DNA from: Patescibacteria group bacterium
GTDB lineage: Bacteria; Patescibacteriota; UBA1384; XYA2-FULL-43-10; 1-14-0-10-43-13
Assembly: GCA_022705465.1 (NCBI GenBank)
Contig: JAKJEK010000015.1
Coordinates: 1-11,818 of the forward strand
DNA: 11,818 bases
Direction: 5' to 3'
Position numbers and translations under genes: made by a program. The notes beneath the pieces were generated by a model. It worked only from the letters and a program-made list of their open reading frames with translations. It did not search any database and had not been told where the DNA came from. Below, in pieces: positions 1 to 5,268 of the stretch (positions are counted from its first letter, which is position 1; each line of letters begins with the position of its first letter).

Positions 1-669
1 GCTACCAGCATCAGACATGATGGCCTTAACATCAGCGAAGTCAACGTTAATTAAACCATGATAGATAATGAGATCAGCAATACCTTGAACACCTTGACGA
101 AGAACGTCGTCAACAACGCCAAAGGCGTCGAATAGAGAGGTTTTTTTGTCAATAACTTGCAGCAAGCGGTCGTTAGGGATGGTGATTAAGGTATCAACCT
201 TATCTTTCATTTCAGCGATGCCAAGTTCTGCCATCTTTTTTCGACGCTGGCCCTCAAATGTGAAAGGCTTTGTGATAACACCAACGGTTAATGCGCCAAG
301 TTCTTTAGCAATTTCTGCAACGAATGGTGCAGCGCCGGTACCAGTACCACCGCCCATACCGCAGGTTACGAACACCATGTCGGCACCTTTGAGAGTTTCG
401 TAAACTTCCTCTTTGTTTTCTTCGATCGCCTTACGACCGATTTCTGGATCAGCACCTGCGCCTAAACCGCGCGTTGTTTCCTTACCGATCTGAATTTTGA
501 TCGGTGCTTCGTTAAAAGCCAGAGCTTGAGCATCAGTGTTAATACTAATAAACTCGACGCCACGAAGCTTCGAATTGATCATTCTGGTGATAGCACTACC
601 ACCAGACCCTCCAACGCCGACCACTTTGATTACGGCGAAATTTGCTAGTTCCGAATCATTTCTGTCCAT
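1..669 (-). CDS. ftsZ: Cell division protein FtsZ (3' end beyond window)
   Basis: Tubulin-like GTPase that polymerises at mid-cell into the division ring. The first 223 residues are visible and the gene runs off the left edge. The GTPase core is clear: glycine-rich start of the fold (IKVVGVGGSGGSA, about 14-26), NTDAQAL (44-50), the tubulin signature GMGGGTGTGAAP (about 104-115), and the T7 synergy loop NVDFAD (208-213), which supplies the acidic residues that hydrolyse GTP in the next subunit. A cysteine replaces the usual alanine just before the signature (VTCGMGGG). I chose the ATG at 667-669 because it leaves a 13-residue N-terminal tail, usual for the family. An in-frame ATG at 709-711 would add 14 residues and cannot be excluded, since neither start has a strong Shine-Dalgarno sequence. 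It lies downstream of ftsA in the classic ftsA-ftsZ order, and no separate promoter is obvious. Confidence 0.97.
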   Translation of the reverse strand, partial: MDRNDSELANFAVIKVVGVGGSGGSAITRMINSKLRGVEFISINTDAQALAFNEAPIKIQIGKETTRGLGAGADPEIGRKAIEENKEEVYETLKGADMVFVTCGMGGGTGTGAAPFVAEIAKELGALTVGVITKPFTFEGQRRKKMAELGIAEMKDKVDTLITIPNDRLLQVIDKKTSLFDAFGVVDDVLRQGVQGIADLIIYHGLINVDFADVKAIMSDAGS

Positions 670-728
670 CGTTGGTTTCCCTACGTTTAAGTTATTTTTC
701 GATGATCTCATTGTTAATGCAATTAAAT

Positions 729-757
729 CCCCCTTCGGCTTCACAAGCCGCAGGAGG
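729..757 (-). promoter_or_regulatory. Hairpin in the ftsA-ftsZ spacer
   Basis: In the 113-nt spacer between ftsA and ftsZ the minus strand can fold a perfect 6-bp stem (736-741 with 745-750, loop of 3). After a 2x2 internal loop it is extended by a C/U-rich arm (753-757) pairing with a run of five G (729-733), including one G-U pair. No U-run follows, so it is not a standard terminator. It could be an RNA-processing, stability or partial-attenuation element setting the FtsZ:FtsA ratio. The fold is seen; the function is inferred. Confidence 0.4.
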
Positions 758-782
758 ATGATACTACGGAAATTTTAGTAAC

Positions 783-2015
783 TTAGGGTAAAATGTTTTT
801 GAAGACTGAGCGGATACGGTCAACAACACCACCTAGACCAGCGACATCAAAACTAAAGGAACTGTCTCCTCCTTTTTTATTTTTACCCCAAAGCATCAGT
901 CCTATGCTGGTAGCATATACAGGATCGTCGAGCTTGTCAATAAGTCCGGAAATTTCGACGATGGGCTTGCCTACCTGGGCCGGCAAACATAATGTTTCTT
1001 TGGCTAGTTCGACGATGCCTTCGATCTTTGATCCCCCGCCGGTAAGTACAACGCCAGCTGGAAGAGATCCATCACGATTTATGTTTGCCAGATTATTTTT
1101 TATGATTAAAAAGATTTCGTTTAACCGAGCCTCGATGATTTCTGTAACGTATTTCAAGTTAACTGCTCCATCTTCGCGATCATCGAGTTTCTTTAGGTCA
1201 ATTTGTTCTTTATTGTTTACTTTGTCGGGAACGGCGTAGCCATACTTTAACTTGATTAGTTCTGCAAGTTCGATGTTGGTCCGGAGTCCGATGGCTAGAT
1301 CGTTGGTAATATGCATCGTGCCAATAGGGATTACATCGCAAAAAATAACATCGCCTTCTTCGTAAACTGAGTAGGATGTTGTGCTGGCGCCGATATCAAT
1401 AAGAATAACGCCGATATCCATTTGTCTGCGGGAAAGAAGGAACTGTGAGGTGGCTAACGGTGAGAAGACAAGACTGGAGATTCCAATTCCAGCTTGATCA
1501 ATTGCTCGGGTGAGGCTTTTTACCGCATTTGTTGATGACGAGATAATTTGAGCAATAACTTCAAGGCGCGTGCCGGTCATACCGACTGGATCCTTCGATT
1601 CTTCGTGGCCATCTATTACAAAATTGCGAGGTATGACATGTAGAATTTCACGATTGGGGCGATTTGGTATTGCTTTTGCTGCTTCAACTACTCGCAAAAC
1701 GTCTTGTTCCGTAATTTCACCATCGGGTCGGGATACTGCGATGATGCCCTTGCTCTCTGTGGATTCAATGTGAGGGCCGGTTATACCAACGATTGCATCT
1801 TGTACAGAAATACCAGCCATTCGTTCTGCTTCGACGAGTGAAGCAGTGATGGCTGAAACGGTCTCTTCGATATCAACAATAACTCCTTTGCGGATTCCCT
1901 GGTTAGTACTTTGTCCAATTCCGATGATATCGGTGGTACCCTCTTCAAATTTGCCGATGCAGGCAACAATTTTTGTTGTGCCGATATCGATGCCGATTGA
2001 AACGTTGTTTCGCAT
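783..2015 (-). CDS. ftsA: Cell division protein FtsA
   Basis: Actin-like ATPase that tethers FtsZ filaments to the cytoplasmic membrane and recruits later division proteins. The 410-residue product is of normal family length. Visible parts: the phosphate-1 motif GIDIGTTK (8-15); the FtsA-specific 1C domain at about 80-165; the phosphate-2 region LIDIGASTTSYSVYEEG (about 205-221); the HITNDLAIGLRT segment (235-246); the adenosine motif GVVLTGGGSKIEG (321-333); and a C-terminal amphipathic helix (VVDRIRSVFKNIL, about 397-409) of the kind that inserts into the membrane. The ATG at 2013-2015 is preferred because GGAGG lies 6 nt upstream and the protein then begins just before the conserved first strand. 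An upstream TTG at 2061-2063 would add 16 residues unlike the family. The gene follows dgkA after 113 nt and precedes ftsZ. Confidence 0.97.
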   Translation of the reverse strand: MRNNVSIGIDIGTTKIVACIGKFEEGTTDIIGIGQSTNQGIRKGVIVDIEETVSAITASLVEAERMAGISVQDAIVGITGPHIESTESKGIIAVSRPDGEITEQDVLRVVEAAKAIPNRPNREILHVIPRNFVIDGHEESKDPVGMTGTRLEVIAQIISSSTNAVKSLTRAIDQAGIGISSLVFSPLATSQFLLSRRQMDIGVILIDIGASTTSYSVYEEGDVIFCDVIPIGTMHITNDLAIGLRTNIELAELIKLKYGYAVPDKVNNKEQIDLKKLDDREDGAVNLKYVTEIIEARLNEIFLIIKNNLANINRDGSLPAGVVLTGGGSKIEGIVELAKETLCLPAQVGKPIVEISGLIDKLDDPVYATSIGLMLWGKNKKGGDSSFSFDVAGLGGVVDRIRSVFKNILP

Positions 2016-2019
2016 CCCT

Positions 2020-2044
2020 GCCCTCCGGGCGGTTACTAAACCGC
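2020..2044 (-). promoter_or_regulatory. ftsA leader: two competing hairpins over the RBS
   Basis: Directly before ftsA the minus strand can form two small helices. One is a perfect 6-bp stem with a 4-nt loop (2029-2034 with 2039-2044). The other is a 4-bp stem with a 3-nt loop (2020-2023 with 2027-2030) that contains the GGAGG ribosome-binding site (2022-2026). They share bases 2029-2030, so full formation of one disturbs the other. The upstream stem would leave the ribosome-binding site more open. This may tune FtsA translation; the pairing is seen, the regulation is inferred. Confidence 0.35.
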
Positions 2045-2087
2045 AGAACGATAAACAAAACAAGATTAATTAAGTGGAACGGATCCT

Positions 2088-2125
2088 TTGCATCCAGTTT
2101 ATCCTAAAATACTACTACGATGCAA
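2088..2125. repeat. 7-bp inverted repeat in the dgkA-ftsA spacer
   Basis: TTGCATC at 2088-2094 is repeated inverted as GATGCAA at 2119-2125, 24 nt apart, just after the dgkA stop on the minus strand. It is not followed by a T-run. It could be the base of an RNA stem or a protein-binding site upstream of ftsA. A weak promoter-like pair on the minus strand (TTGCAT in one arm, GATAAA 16 nt further) overlaps it. A repeat this short may also arise by chance. Confidence 0.3.
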
Positions 2126-2128
2126 CAC

Positions 2129-2509
2129 CTAAATGAAGATAGCTTTAAAATGTGGCAAAAAGATCAACATTGCCACAACTGTAGCAATAATGGCACTAAT
2201 CAAGACTGCTCCCGCCATAGCGTCTTTGACGGATCGGATCAGATGGTGGTTTTCCGGATGACATACATCAAAAACCTTTTCGATAGCTGTATTGATAATT
2301 TCGATGGCAAAAACCAGGACCACTGCCATAAAAAGTACGGCAGCTTCGAGTCTTGAGACATCAAATACATAGGCGGCGGCCCCGACAAGAACAGTTATTA
2401 CTGCATGGACTCGGGCGTTTTGTTCGGAAACAAGCAAGAAGATTACGCCGCGGAAGGCATAGTGAAAGCTTTTTCTCAATTTATTGAAATTAAATTGTTG
2501 GTAACTCAT
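2129..2509 (-). CDS. dgkA: Diacylglycerol kinase / undecaprenol kinase family membrane protein
   Basis: Small integral-membrane lipid kinase. In Gram-positive-type bacteria this family phosphorylates undecaprenol, feeding the carrier lipid pool for cell-wall synthesis; in E. coli it acts on diacylglycerol. Its 126 residues have the family layout: a basic amphipathic N-terminus (SFHYAFRG, 14-21), SEQNARVH (28-35), then three membrane segments at roughly 36-52, 56-75 and 98-118. The signature EIINTAIEKVFD (70-81) carries the acidic and Asn residues that bind Mg-ATP (E70, N73, E77), followed by VKDAMAGAV (94-102). It starts 2 nt after the ybeY stop, so the two are probably translationally coupled. 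The pgpH-ybeY-dgkA order matches the yqfF-yqfG-dgkA order of Firmicutes. Substrate choice cannot be read from the sequence; undecaprenol is more likely given the neighbours. Confidence 0.93.
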   Translation of the reverse strand: MSYQQFNFNKLRKSFHYAFRGVIFLLVSEQNARVHAVITVLVGAAAYVFDVSRLEAAVLFMAVVLVFAIEIINTAIEKVFDVCHPENHHLIRSVKDAMAGAVLISAIIATVVAMLIFLPHFKAIFI

Positions 2510-2511
2510 GA

Positions 2512-2913
2512 TTACATTTCACAATTAATTATATTTGCCTTCTCGTTCCATAGCGATTCATTTGTCTCATGATCGTAGCCAAGAAGATGTAATAGCCCGT
2601 GTTTGATTACATCTGCTGGCGATTCTCGCTTTTCGCGCACGACGGCTGGACAAACAACCAAGCTGCCCAGCAAGCAAAGCTGTTCCCCGGGTATGCGGAT
2701 TTGCGGAAAGGACAGTATATCAGTTGGATAATCTTTATTTCGGAATTGTCGATTTAGCCGTTGGATGGTTGGTCTGGTGGCGAAGATGATTTCAACTATA
2801 CAGTTTGTGTCCGTGTTGAGTTTGCCCAGTGAATTTTCGACTAGATTTGTTAAATCTGTCCTTGACATGTGCCAGGAAGAAGGAATGTTGTTTGTGATAT
2901 TAACGTTTGCCAT
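2512..2913 (-). CDS. ybeY: Endoribonuclease YbeY (rRNA maturation factor)
   Basis: Zinc-dependent single-strand endoribonuclease involved in 16S rRNA 3'-end maturation and ribosome quality control. The diagnostic motif HGLLHLLGYDH supplies three zinc ligands (H105, H109, H115). Upstream are LNRQFRNKDYPTDILSFP (about 53-70), with the conserved arginine R58, and the LGSLVVC strand (82-88), where the family more often has LGDIVI, so the usual Asp is Ser. At 133 residues it is at the short end of the family, and the tail after the third histidine is brief. The ATG lies inside the end of the pgpH-like gene (14-nt overlap), without a strong ribosome-binding site, suggesting translational coupling. 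Confidence 0.95.
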   Translation of the reverse strand: MANVNITNNIPSSWHMSRTDLTNLVENSLGKLNTDTNCIVEIIFATRPTIQRLNRQFRNKDYPTDILSFPQIRIPGEQLCLLGSLVVCPAVVREKRESPADVIKHGLLHLLGYDHETNESLWNEKANIINCEM

Positions 2914-3823
2914 TCTTTTTATACTGAATTCTTTGATGATGGATCGATATAAGGGAGTTCGTCAGTGACTCGGTGATTGTGGCAATTTCTTTATCAGTGA
3001 AATGAGCGTTTTTAAGCTGATTGTCAGAGGTTCTTTCTTTTACGGTCTTTTCAACAAGTGCTTTGATGTTGTTGTCGGACAGGTCGGGGAGCGCTCGCGC
3101 GGCAGCTTCAACGCTGTCGGATAGCATTAGAATTGCAGCTTCTTTACTAAGGGGCTTTGGGCCTGGGTAGCGGAAGTCGGTATGCTTAACTTTAATTCCC
3201 TGCTCCTTTGCTTTTTCGTAGAAGTATACAACTTTGGTGGTGCCGTGGTGTTGAGCAATAAGATCGATGACGCCTTCTGGAATTCCGTGTTTTTGGGCAA
3301 TCGCGACCCCTTCTTTTACGTGAGAAATAATAGCTTGCACATTTTCCTGTATGGCGGCTGGATCGTCGAGCGGTATTTCGAGTGAGGATTGATTTTCGAC
3401 GTAGAAACGTGGATTAGCTAGCTTGCCTATGTCGTGATAATAGGCAGCAGTTCTAACTAGAAGTGAATCTGCATTGATGCTTTTTGCTGCTTTTTGAGCA
3501 AGATTGGAGACATTCATTGAGTGATGATAAGTTCCTGGTGCTTCTGTGGAGAGTTTAACTAACAAGGGGTTTGAAAGGCTTTCGAACCGGTGCATGCGTC
3601 TTGAGATGAAGACAGCCTCGGTAAGCACAGGATTTAACACCAGCATGCCAGTGGTGGCGATGGCTGACAATAAAACAGAAGAAAGAAAAAAGATAGCCAT
3701 CGTGAGTGAAATCGATGGGTCAATCATAACGATCAGATAATGGGTGATGAGAAAAAACGCGAATGATAAAAGGACAACAATAAGTGCGATCAAATAGGAG
3801 TATTTAGATATTGTCTTTTTCAT
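2900..3823 (-). CDS. Minimal PgpH-type HD phosphohydrolase (c-di-AMP phosphodiesterase family)
   Basis: Membrane-anchored HD-domain protein matching the C-terminal half of PgpH/YqfF (7TM-HD family), whose Firmicute members hydrolyse cyclic di-AMP to pApA. Two membrane segments (about 9-31 and 41-63) precede the cytoplasmic HD domain (about 75-297). Metal-binding residues are present: H101 in TYHHS, H130-D131 in AYYHDIGKL, H168 in ISHVKEG, H192-H193 in QHHGTT, and D236 in LSDSVEAA. The family hallmark FRYPGPKP is at 217-224. At 307 residues it lacks the large extracellular 7TMR-HDED domain and most of the membrane helices of the roughly 700-residue Firmicute enzymes. Its ATG overlaps the yqeY stop (ATGA) and its 3' end overlaps ybeY by 14 nt. 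The family call is firm; activity on c-di-AMP is inferred. Confidence 0.9.
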   Translation of the reverse strand: MKKTISKYSYLIALIVVLLSFAFFLITHYLIVMIDPSISLTMAIFFLSSVLLSAIATTGMLVLNPVLTEAVFISRRMHRFESLSNPLLVKLSTEAPGTYHHSMNVSNLAQKAAKSINADSLLVRTAAYYHDIGKLANPRFYVENQSSLEIPLDDPAAIQENVQAIISHVKEGVAIAQKHGIPEGVIDLIAQHHGTTKVVYFYEKAKEQGIKVKHTDFRYPGPKPLSKEAAILMLSDSVEAAARALPDLSDNNIKALVEKTVKERTSDNQLKNAHFTDKEIATITESLTNSLISIHHQRIQYKKNGKR

Positions 3824-4272
3824 TTTTTGTTTTTTAGCAGATCTTGCACAATGCGTGAAACGGTGGCGCCATCGGCTTGGCCTTTAACTTTAGACATAAC
3901 TGCGCCAATAACTCTTCCCGTTTGCGCCGCACTTACTTCACCCAGGTCGCGGATAGTATTTTGCGCTATTTCGGTAATCTCAGTATCACTTAGTTCTCTG
4001 GGGAGATAAGTTTTAAGAATAATAATTTCTTTCTCTTCTTTTTCTGCTAACTCTGTTCGATTGCCTTTTCTGTACTCTTCGGCTGATTCAGACCTTTGTT
4101 TGACTTCTCGGCGAATTGTTTGAATAACTTCATCTTCGCTAAGTTCTCGTTTTTTTTCGATAGCTGAATTTTTTAGTGCGCTTTTAAGAAGACGAAGAGT
4201 TGAAATTTTACTATCGTCTTTTGCCTTGTAAGCACTAATGAAGTCCTGTTCTATTTGAGACTGTAGGCTCAT
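3820..4272 (-). CDS. yqeY: YqeY / GatB-tail family protein
   Basis: Cytosolic helical protein of the GatB/YqeY family, related to the tail domain of the tRNA-dependent amidotransferase subunit GatB; the physiological role is not established. Its 150 residues are full length for the family. Visible signatures are STLRLLKSALKN (24-35), the central charged helices with EYRKGNR (66-72) and EIIILKTYLPRELSD (82-96), and the C-terminal GRVIGAVMSKVKGQADG (118-134). It sits 26 nt downstream of rpsU, a pairing common in bacteria, and its stop overlaps the pgpH-like start as ATGA. The TGA stop falls at the expected family end, which supports the standard code. Confidence 0.93.
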   Translation of the reverse strand: MSLQSQIEQDFISAYKAKDDSKISTLRLLKSALKNSAIEKKRELSEDEVIQTIRREVKQRSESAEEYRKGNRTELAEKEEKEIIILKTYLPRELSDTEITEIAQNTIRDLGEVSAAQTGRVIGAVMSKVKGQADGATVSRIVQDLLKNKK

Positions 4273-4298
4273 AAGAATAAACTACTCGCTTAAAAATA

Positions 4299-4493
4299 TT
4301 AGTACCCTCGTTTGAGTTGGCGGATCGCACTCTTTCGAATGGCAGAACGTCTGCGTTGCACGCGGTTTGGCTGTCGTTCAAAAAAGCGTTTGCCTTTAGC
4401 AACCGTTAAAATTCCGCTTTGCTGAACCTCGCGGTTAAAGCGGCGCAGCATAACATCGAAGCGCTCTTCGCCTTTTCGTTTAACTTCTATCAA
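4299..4493 (-). CDS. rpsU: 30S ribosomal protein bS21
   Basis: Small basic protein of the 30S platform next to the 16S rRNA 3' end, involved in translation initiation. The 64-residue product carries family features: EVKRKGEERFDVMLRRFNR (3-21), then LTVAKGKRFFERQPNRVQRR (29-48), and a strongly basic C-terminus. The start codon is TTG (4491-4493), chosen because a strong Shine-Dalgarno sequence sits directly upstream and the second residue onward matches bS21. It is first in the run rpsU-yqeY-pgpH-ybeY-dgkA, with a near-consensus promoter about 70 nt upstream. Confidence 0.97.
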   Translation of the reverse strand: MIEVKRKGEERFDVMLRRFNREVQQSGILTVAKGKRFFERQPNRVQRRRSAIRKSAIRQLKRGY

Positions 4494-4497
4494 TTAA

Positions 4498-4508
4498 CTC
4501 ACCACCTT
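4498..4508 (-). promoter_or_regulatory. Strong RBS that fixes the TTG start of rpsU
   Basis: The minus strand reads AAGGTGGTGAG, almost fully complementary to the 16S rRNA 3' tail, 4 nt before the TTG codon (about 8 nt from the GGTGG core). No ATG or GTG fits this spacing, so it decides the start of rpsU. It is the longest ribosome-binding-site match I noticed here. Confidence 0.8.
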
Positions 4509-4560
4509 CCGGCAATAGTCTAATGCTAAAAATAAGATACACTTTGTGCGTCTGTCTAGG

Positions 4561-4589
4561 ATTATAACGAATAATTATGACTTTGGCAA
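4561..4589 (-). promoter_or_regulatory. Promoter of the rpsU-yqeY-pgpH-ybeY-dgkA run
   Basis: On the minus strand TTGCCA (4584-4589) and TATAAT (4561-4566) are separated by exactly 17 nt, a near-consensus housekeeping sigma promoter. Transcription would start near 4554, giving a leader of about 60 nt. Unlike several other promoters here it lacks a TG extension before the -10 box. No terminator is visible after hinT, so read-through from hinT is also possible. Confidence 0.75.
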
Positions 4590-4653
4590 GTGCAAGTTAA
4601 GTTTTATTGTATAGTGCGTTGGTTGTCCTATGAAATGTGCGTCCAGGCAATAT

Positions 4654-4995
4654 TTAAGCTATTCTGCCAAGGACTTGTCCGCCGATAATATGCATGTGCA
4701 AATGGAAAACTGTTTGACCCGCATCTTTACCAACATTGATAACCAGCCGATAATTATTATCGAGCCCAATTTCTTGCGCGATAGAATTTGCCCTCAGAAC
4801 CATCTGGCCAATTAAGTCAGAGTCATTATCTGTAAGATTGGCTGCCGAAGGAATATGCCGTTTGGTAATTATTAGAATATGAACTGGTGCTTGGGGATTA
4901 ATATCATGGAAAGCGATAAAGCTTTCGTCTTCGTAGACGATGTTTGCAGCAACCTTTTTTTGGGCTATTTGGCAGAATATGCAAGATTCGTTCAT
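4654..4995 (-). CDS. hinT: HIT family purine-nucleotide hydrolase (HinT-like)
   Basis: Histidine-triad nucleotide-binding protein; HinT-branch enzymes hydrolyse adenosine phosphoramidates and aminoacyl-adenylates in the cytosol. The 113-residue length is typical. The triad reads HLHMH (H98, H100, H102) inside GQTVFHLHMHIIGG, with FHDINPQAPVHILIITKRHI (29-48) forming the nucleotide pocket. C5 and C8 near the start (CIFC), with H47, could form the structural zinc site seen in some HIT proteins. The ATG is supported by AAAGGTG 4 nt upstream and by a promoter ending about 35 nt before it. It is transcribed divergently from the lytic transglycosylase. HinT proper versus a neighbouring HIT branch cannot be settled by eye. 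Confidence 0.93.
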   Translation of the reverse strand: MNESCIFCQIAQKKVAANIVYEDESFIAFHDINPQAPVHILIITKRHIPSAANLTDNDSDLIGQMVLRANSIAQEIGLDNNYRLVINVGKDAGQTVFHLHMHIIGGQVLGRIA

Positions 4996-5030
4996 ATAAC
5001 ACCTTTAATACTACTGATTCGTCATGCGTA

Positions 5031-5058
5031 ATTATATCAATTATTTCCTTTCTTGCAA
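5031..5058 (-). promoter_or_regulatory. hinT promoter
   Basis: On the minus strand TTGCAA (5053-5058) and TATAAT (5031-5036) are separated by 16 nt, and TGA directly before TATAAT gives an extended -10. The start site would be near 5024, leaving a leader of about 29 nt to the hinT ATG. It is back-to-back with promoters on the plus strand. Confidence 0.65.
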
Positions 5059-5090
5059 TTGCAAATATAGATATGTCGATGGTAAGGATA

Positions 5091-5118
5091 TTGATCTTGG
5101 TGATTGCTTTGCTAGAAT
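5091..5118 (+). promoter_or_regulatory. Possible upstream promoter for the transglycosylase
   Basis: TTGATC (5091-5096) and TAGAAT (5113-5118) are 16 nt apart, with TGC just before the -10. It is weaker than the promoter at 5142-5170. If real, it adds about 50 nt of leader. Confidence 0.3.
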
Positions 5119-5141
5119 TAGCCGGTGATTTGCTGTGGGTA

Positions 5142-5170
5142 TTGACAAATATACTGAAATGTGATAGAAT
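5142..5170 (+). promoter_or_regulatory. Main promoter for leader ORF and lytic transglycosylase
   Basis: A perfect TTGACA (5142-5147) is followed after 17 nt by TAGAAT (5165-5170), preceded by TGA (extended -10). The start should be near 5177, about 38 nt before the leader GTG. The -10 lies inside a small inverted repeat, TGATA (5162-5166) and TATCA (5172-5176), which might bind a repressor but may be chance. Confidence 0.75.
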
Positions 5171-5214
5171 ATATCATCGTTGACAGTAAGAGTATTAATT
5201 AAAAGGAAAATCTA

Positions 5215-5268
5215 GTGGAAGGTCATCCGATCGAAACTGTCCGACCGACAACTAGATTACATATATGA
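5215..5268 (+). CDS. 17-residue leader ORF coupled to the transglycosylase
   Basis: A GTG-start reading frame encodes MEGHPIETVRPTTRLHI and stops with TGA. AAGGA lies 7 nt upstream of the GTG, which is good spacing for a ribosome-binding site. Its TGA overlaps the transglycosylase ATG as ATGA (5265-5268), and that ATG has no ribosome-binding site of its own. The arrangement fits translational coupling, with ribosomes ending the leader re-initiating on the main gene. The peptide has no match I recognise. An alternative is that a sequencing or real frameshift has split one protein whose N-terminus is this peptide; continuing in the leader frame beyond the TGA meets another stop after 16 codons. 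Confidence 0.4.
   Translation: MEGHPIETVRPTTRLHI

Noticed and set aside
2016..2063. N-terminal extension of FtsA by 16 residues from an upstream TTG
   Set aside because: The extension does not resemble FtsA, has no ribosome-binding site, and the internal ATG at 2013-2015 has GGAGG at ideal spacing and gives the family-typical N-terminus.
2120..2356. Plus-strand frame rich in His, Cys, Asn and Gln opposite dgkA
   Set aside because: The composition is what an antisense reading of hydrophobic membrane-protein codons gives. No promoter or ribosome-binding site is present.
3820..3823. Possible recoding of TGA as glycine, as in some Patescibacteria
   Set aside because: The yqeY TGA lies at the normal end of the protein and overlaps the next start as ATGA, so it is a genuine stop.
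4944..5183. Plus-strand 79-aa frame with a strongly hydrophobic stretch in its second half, which looks like a small membrane protein
   Set aside because: It begins inside hinT on the other strand, has no ribosome-binding site, and its second half coincides with two promoter-like elements, which explain the sequence better.
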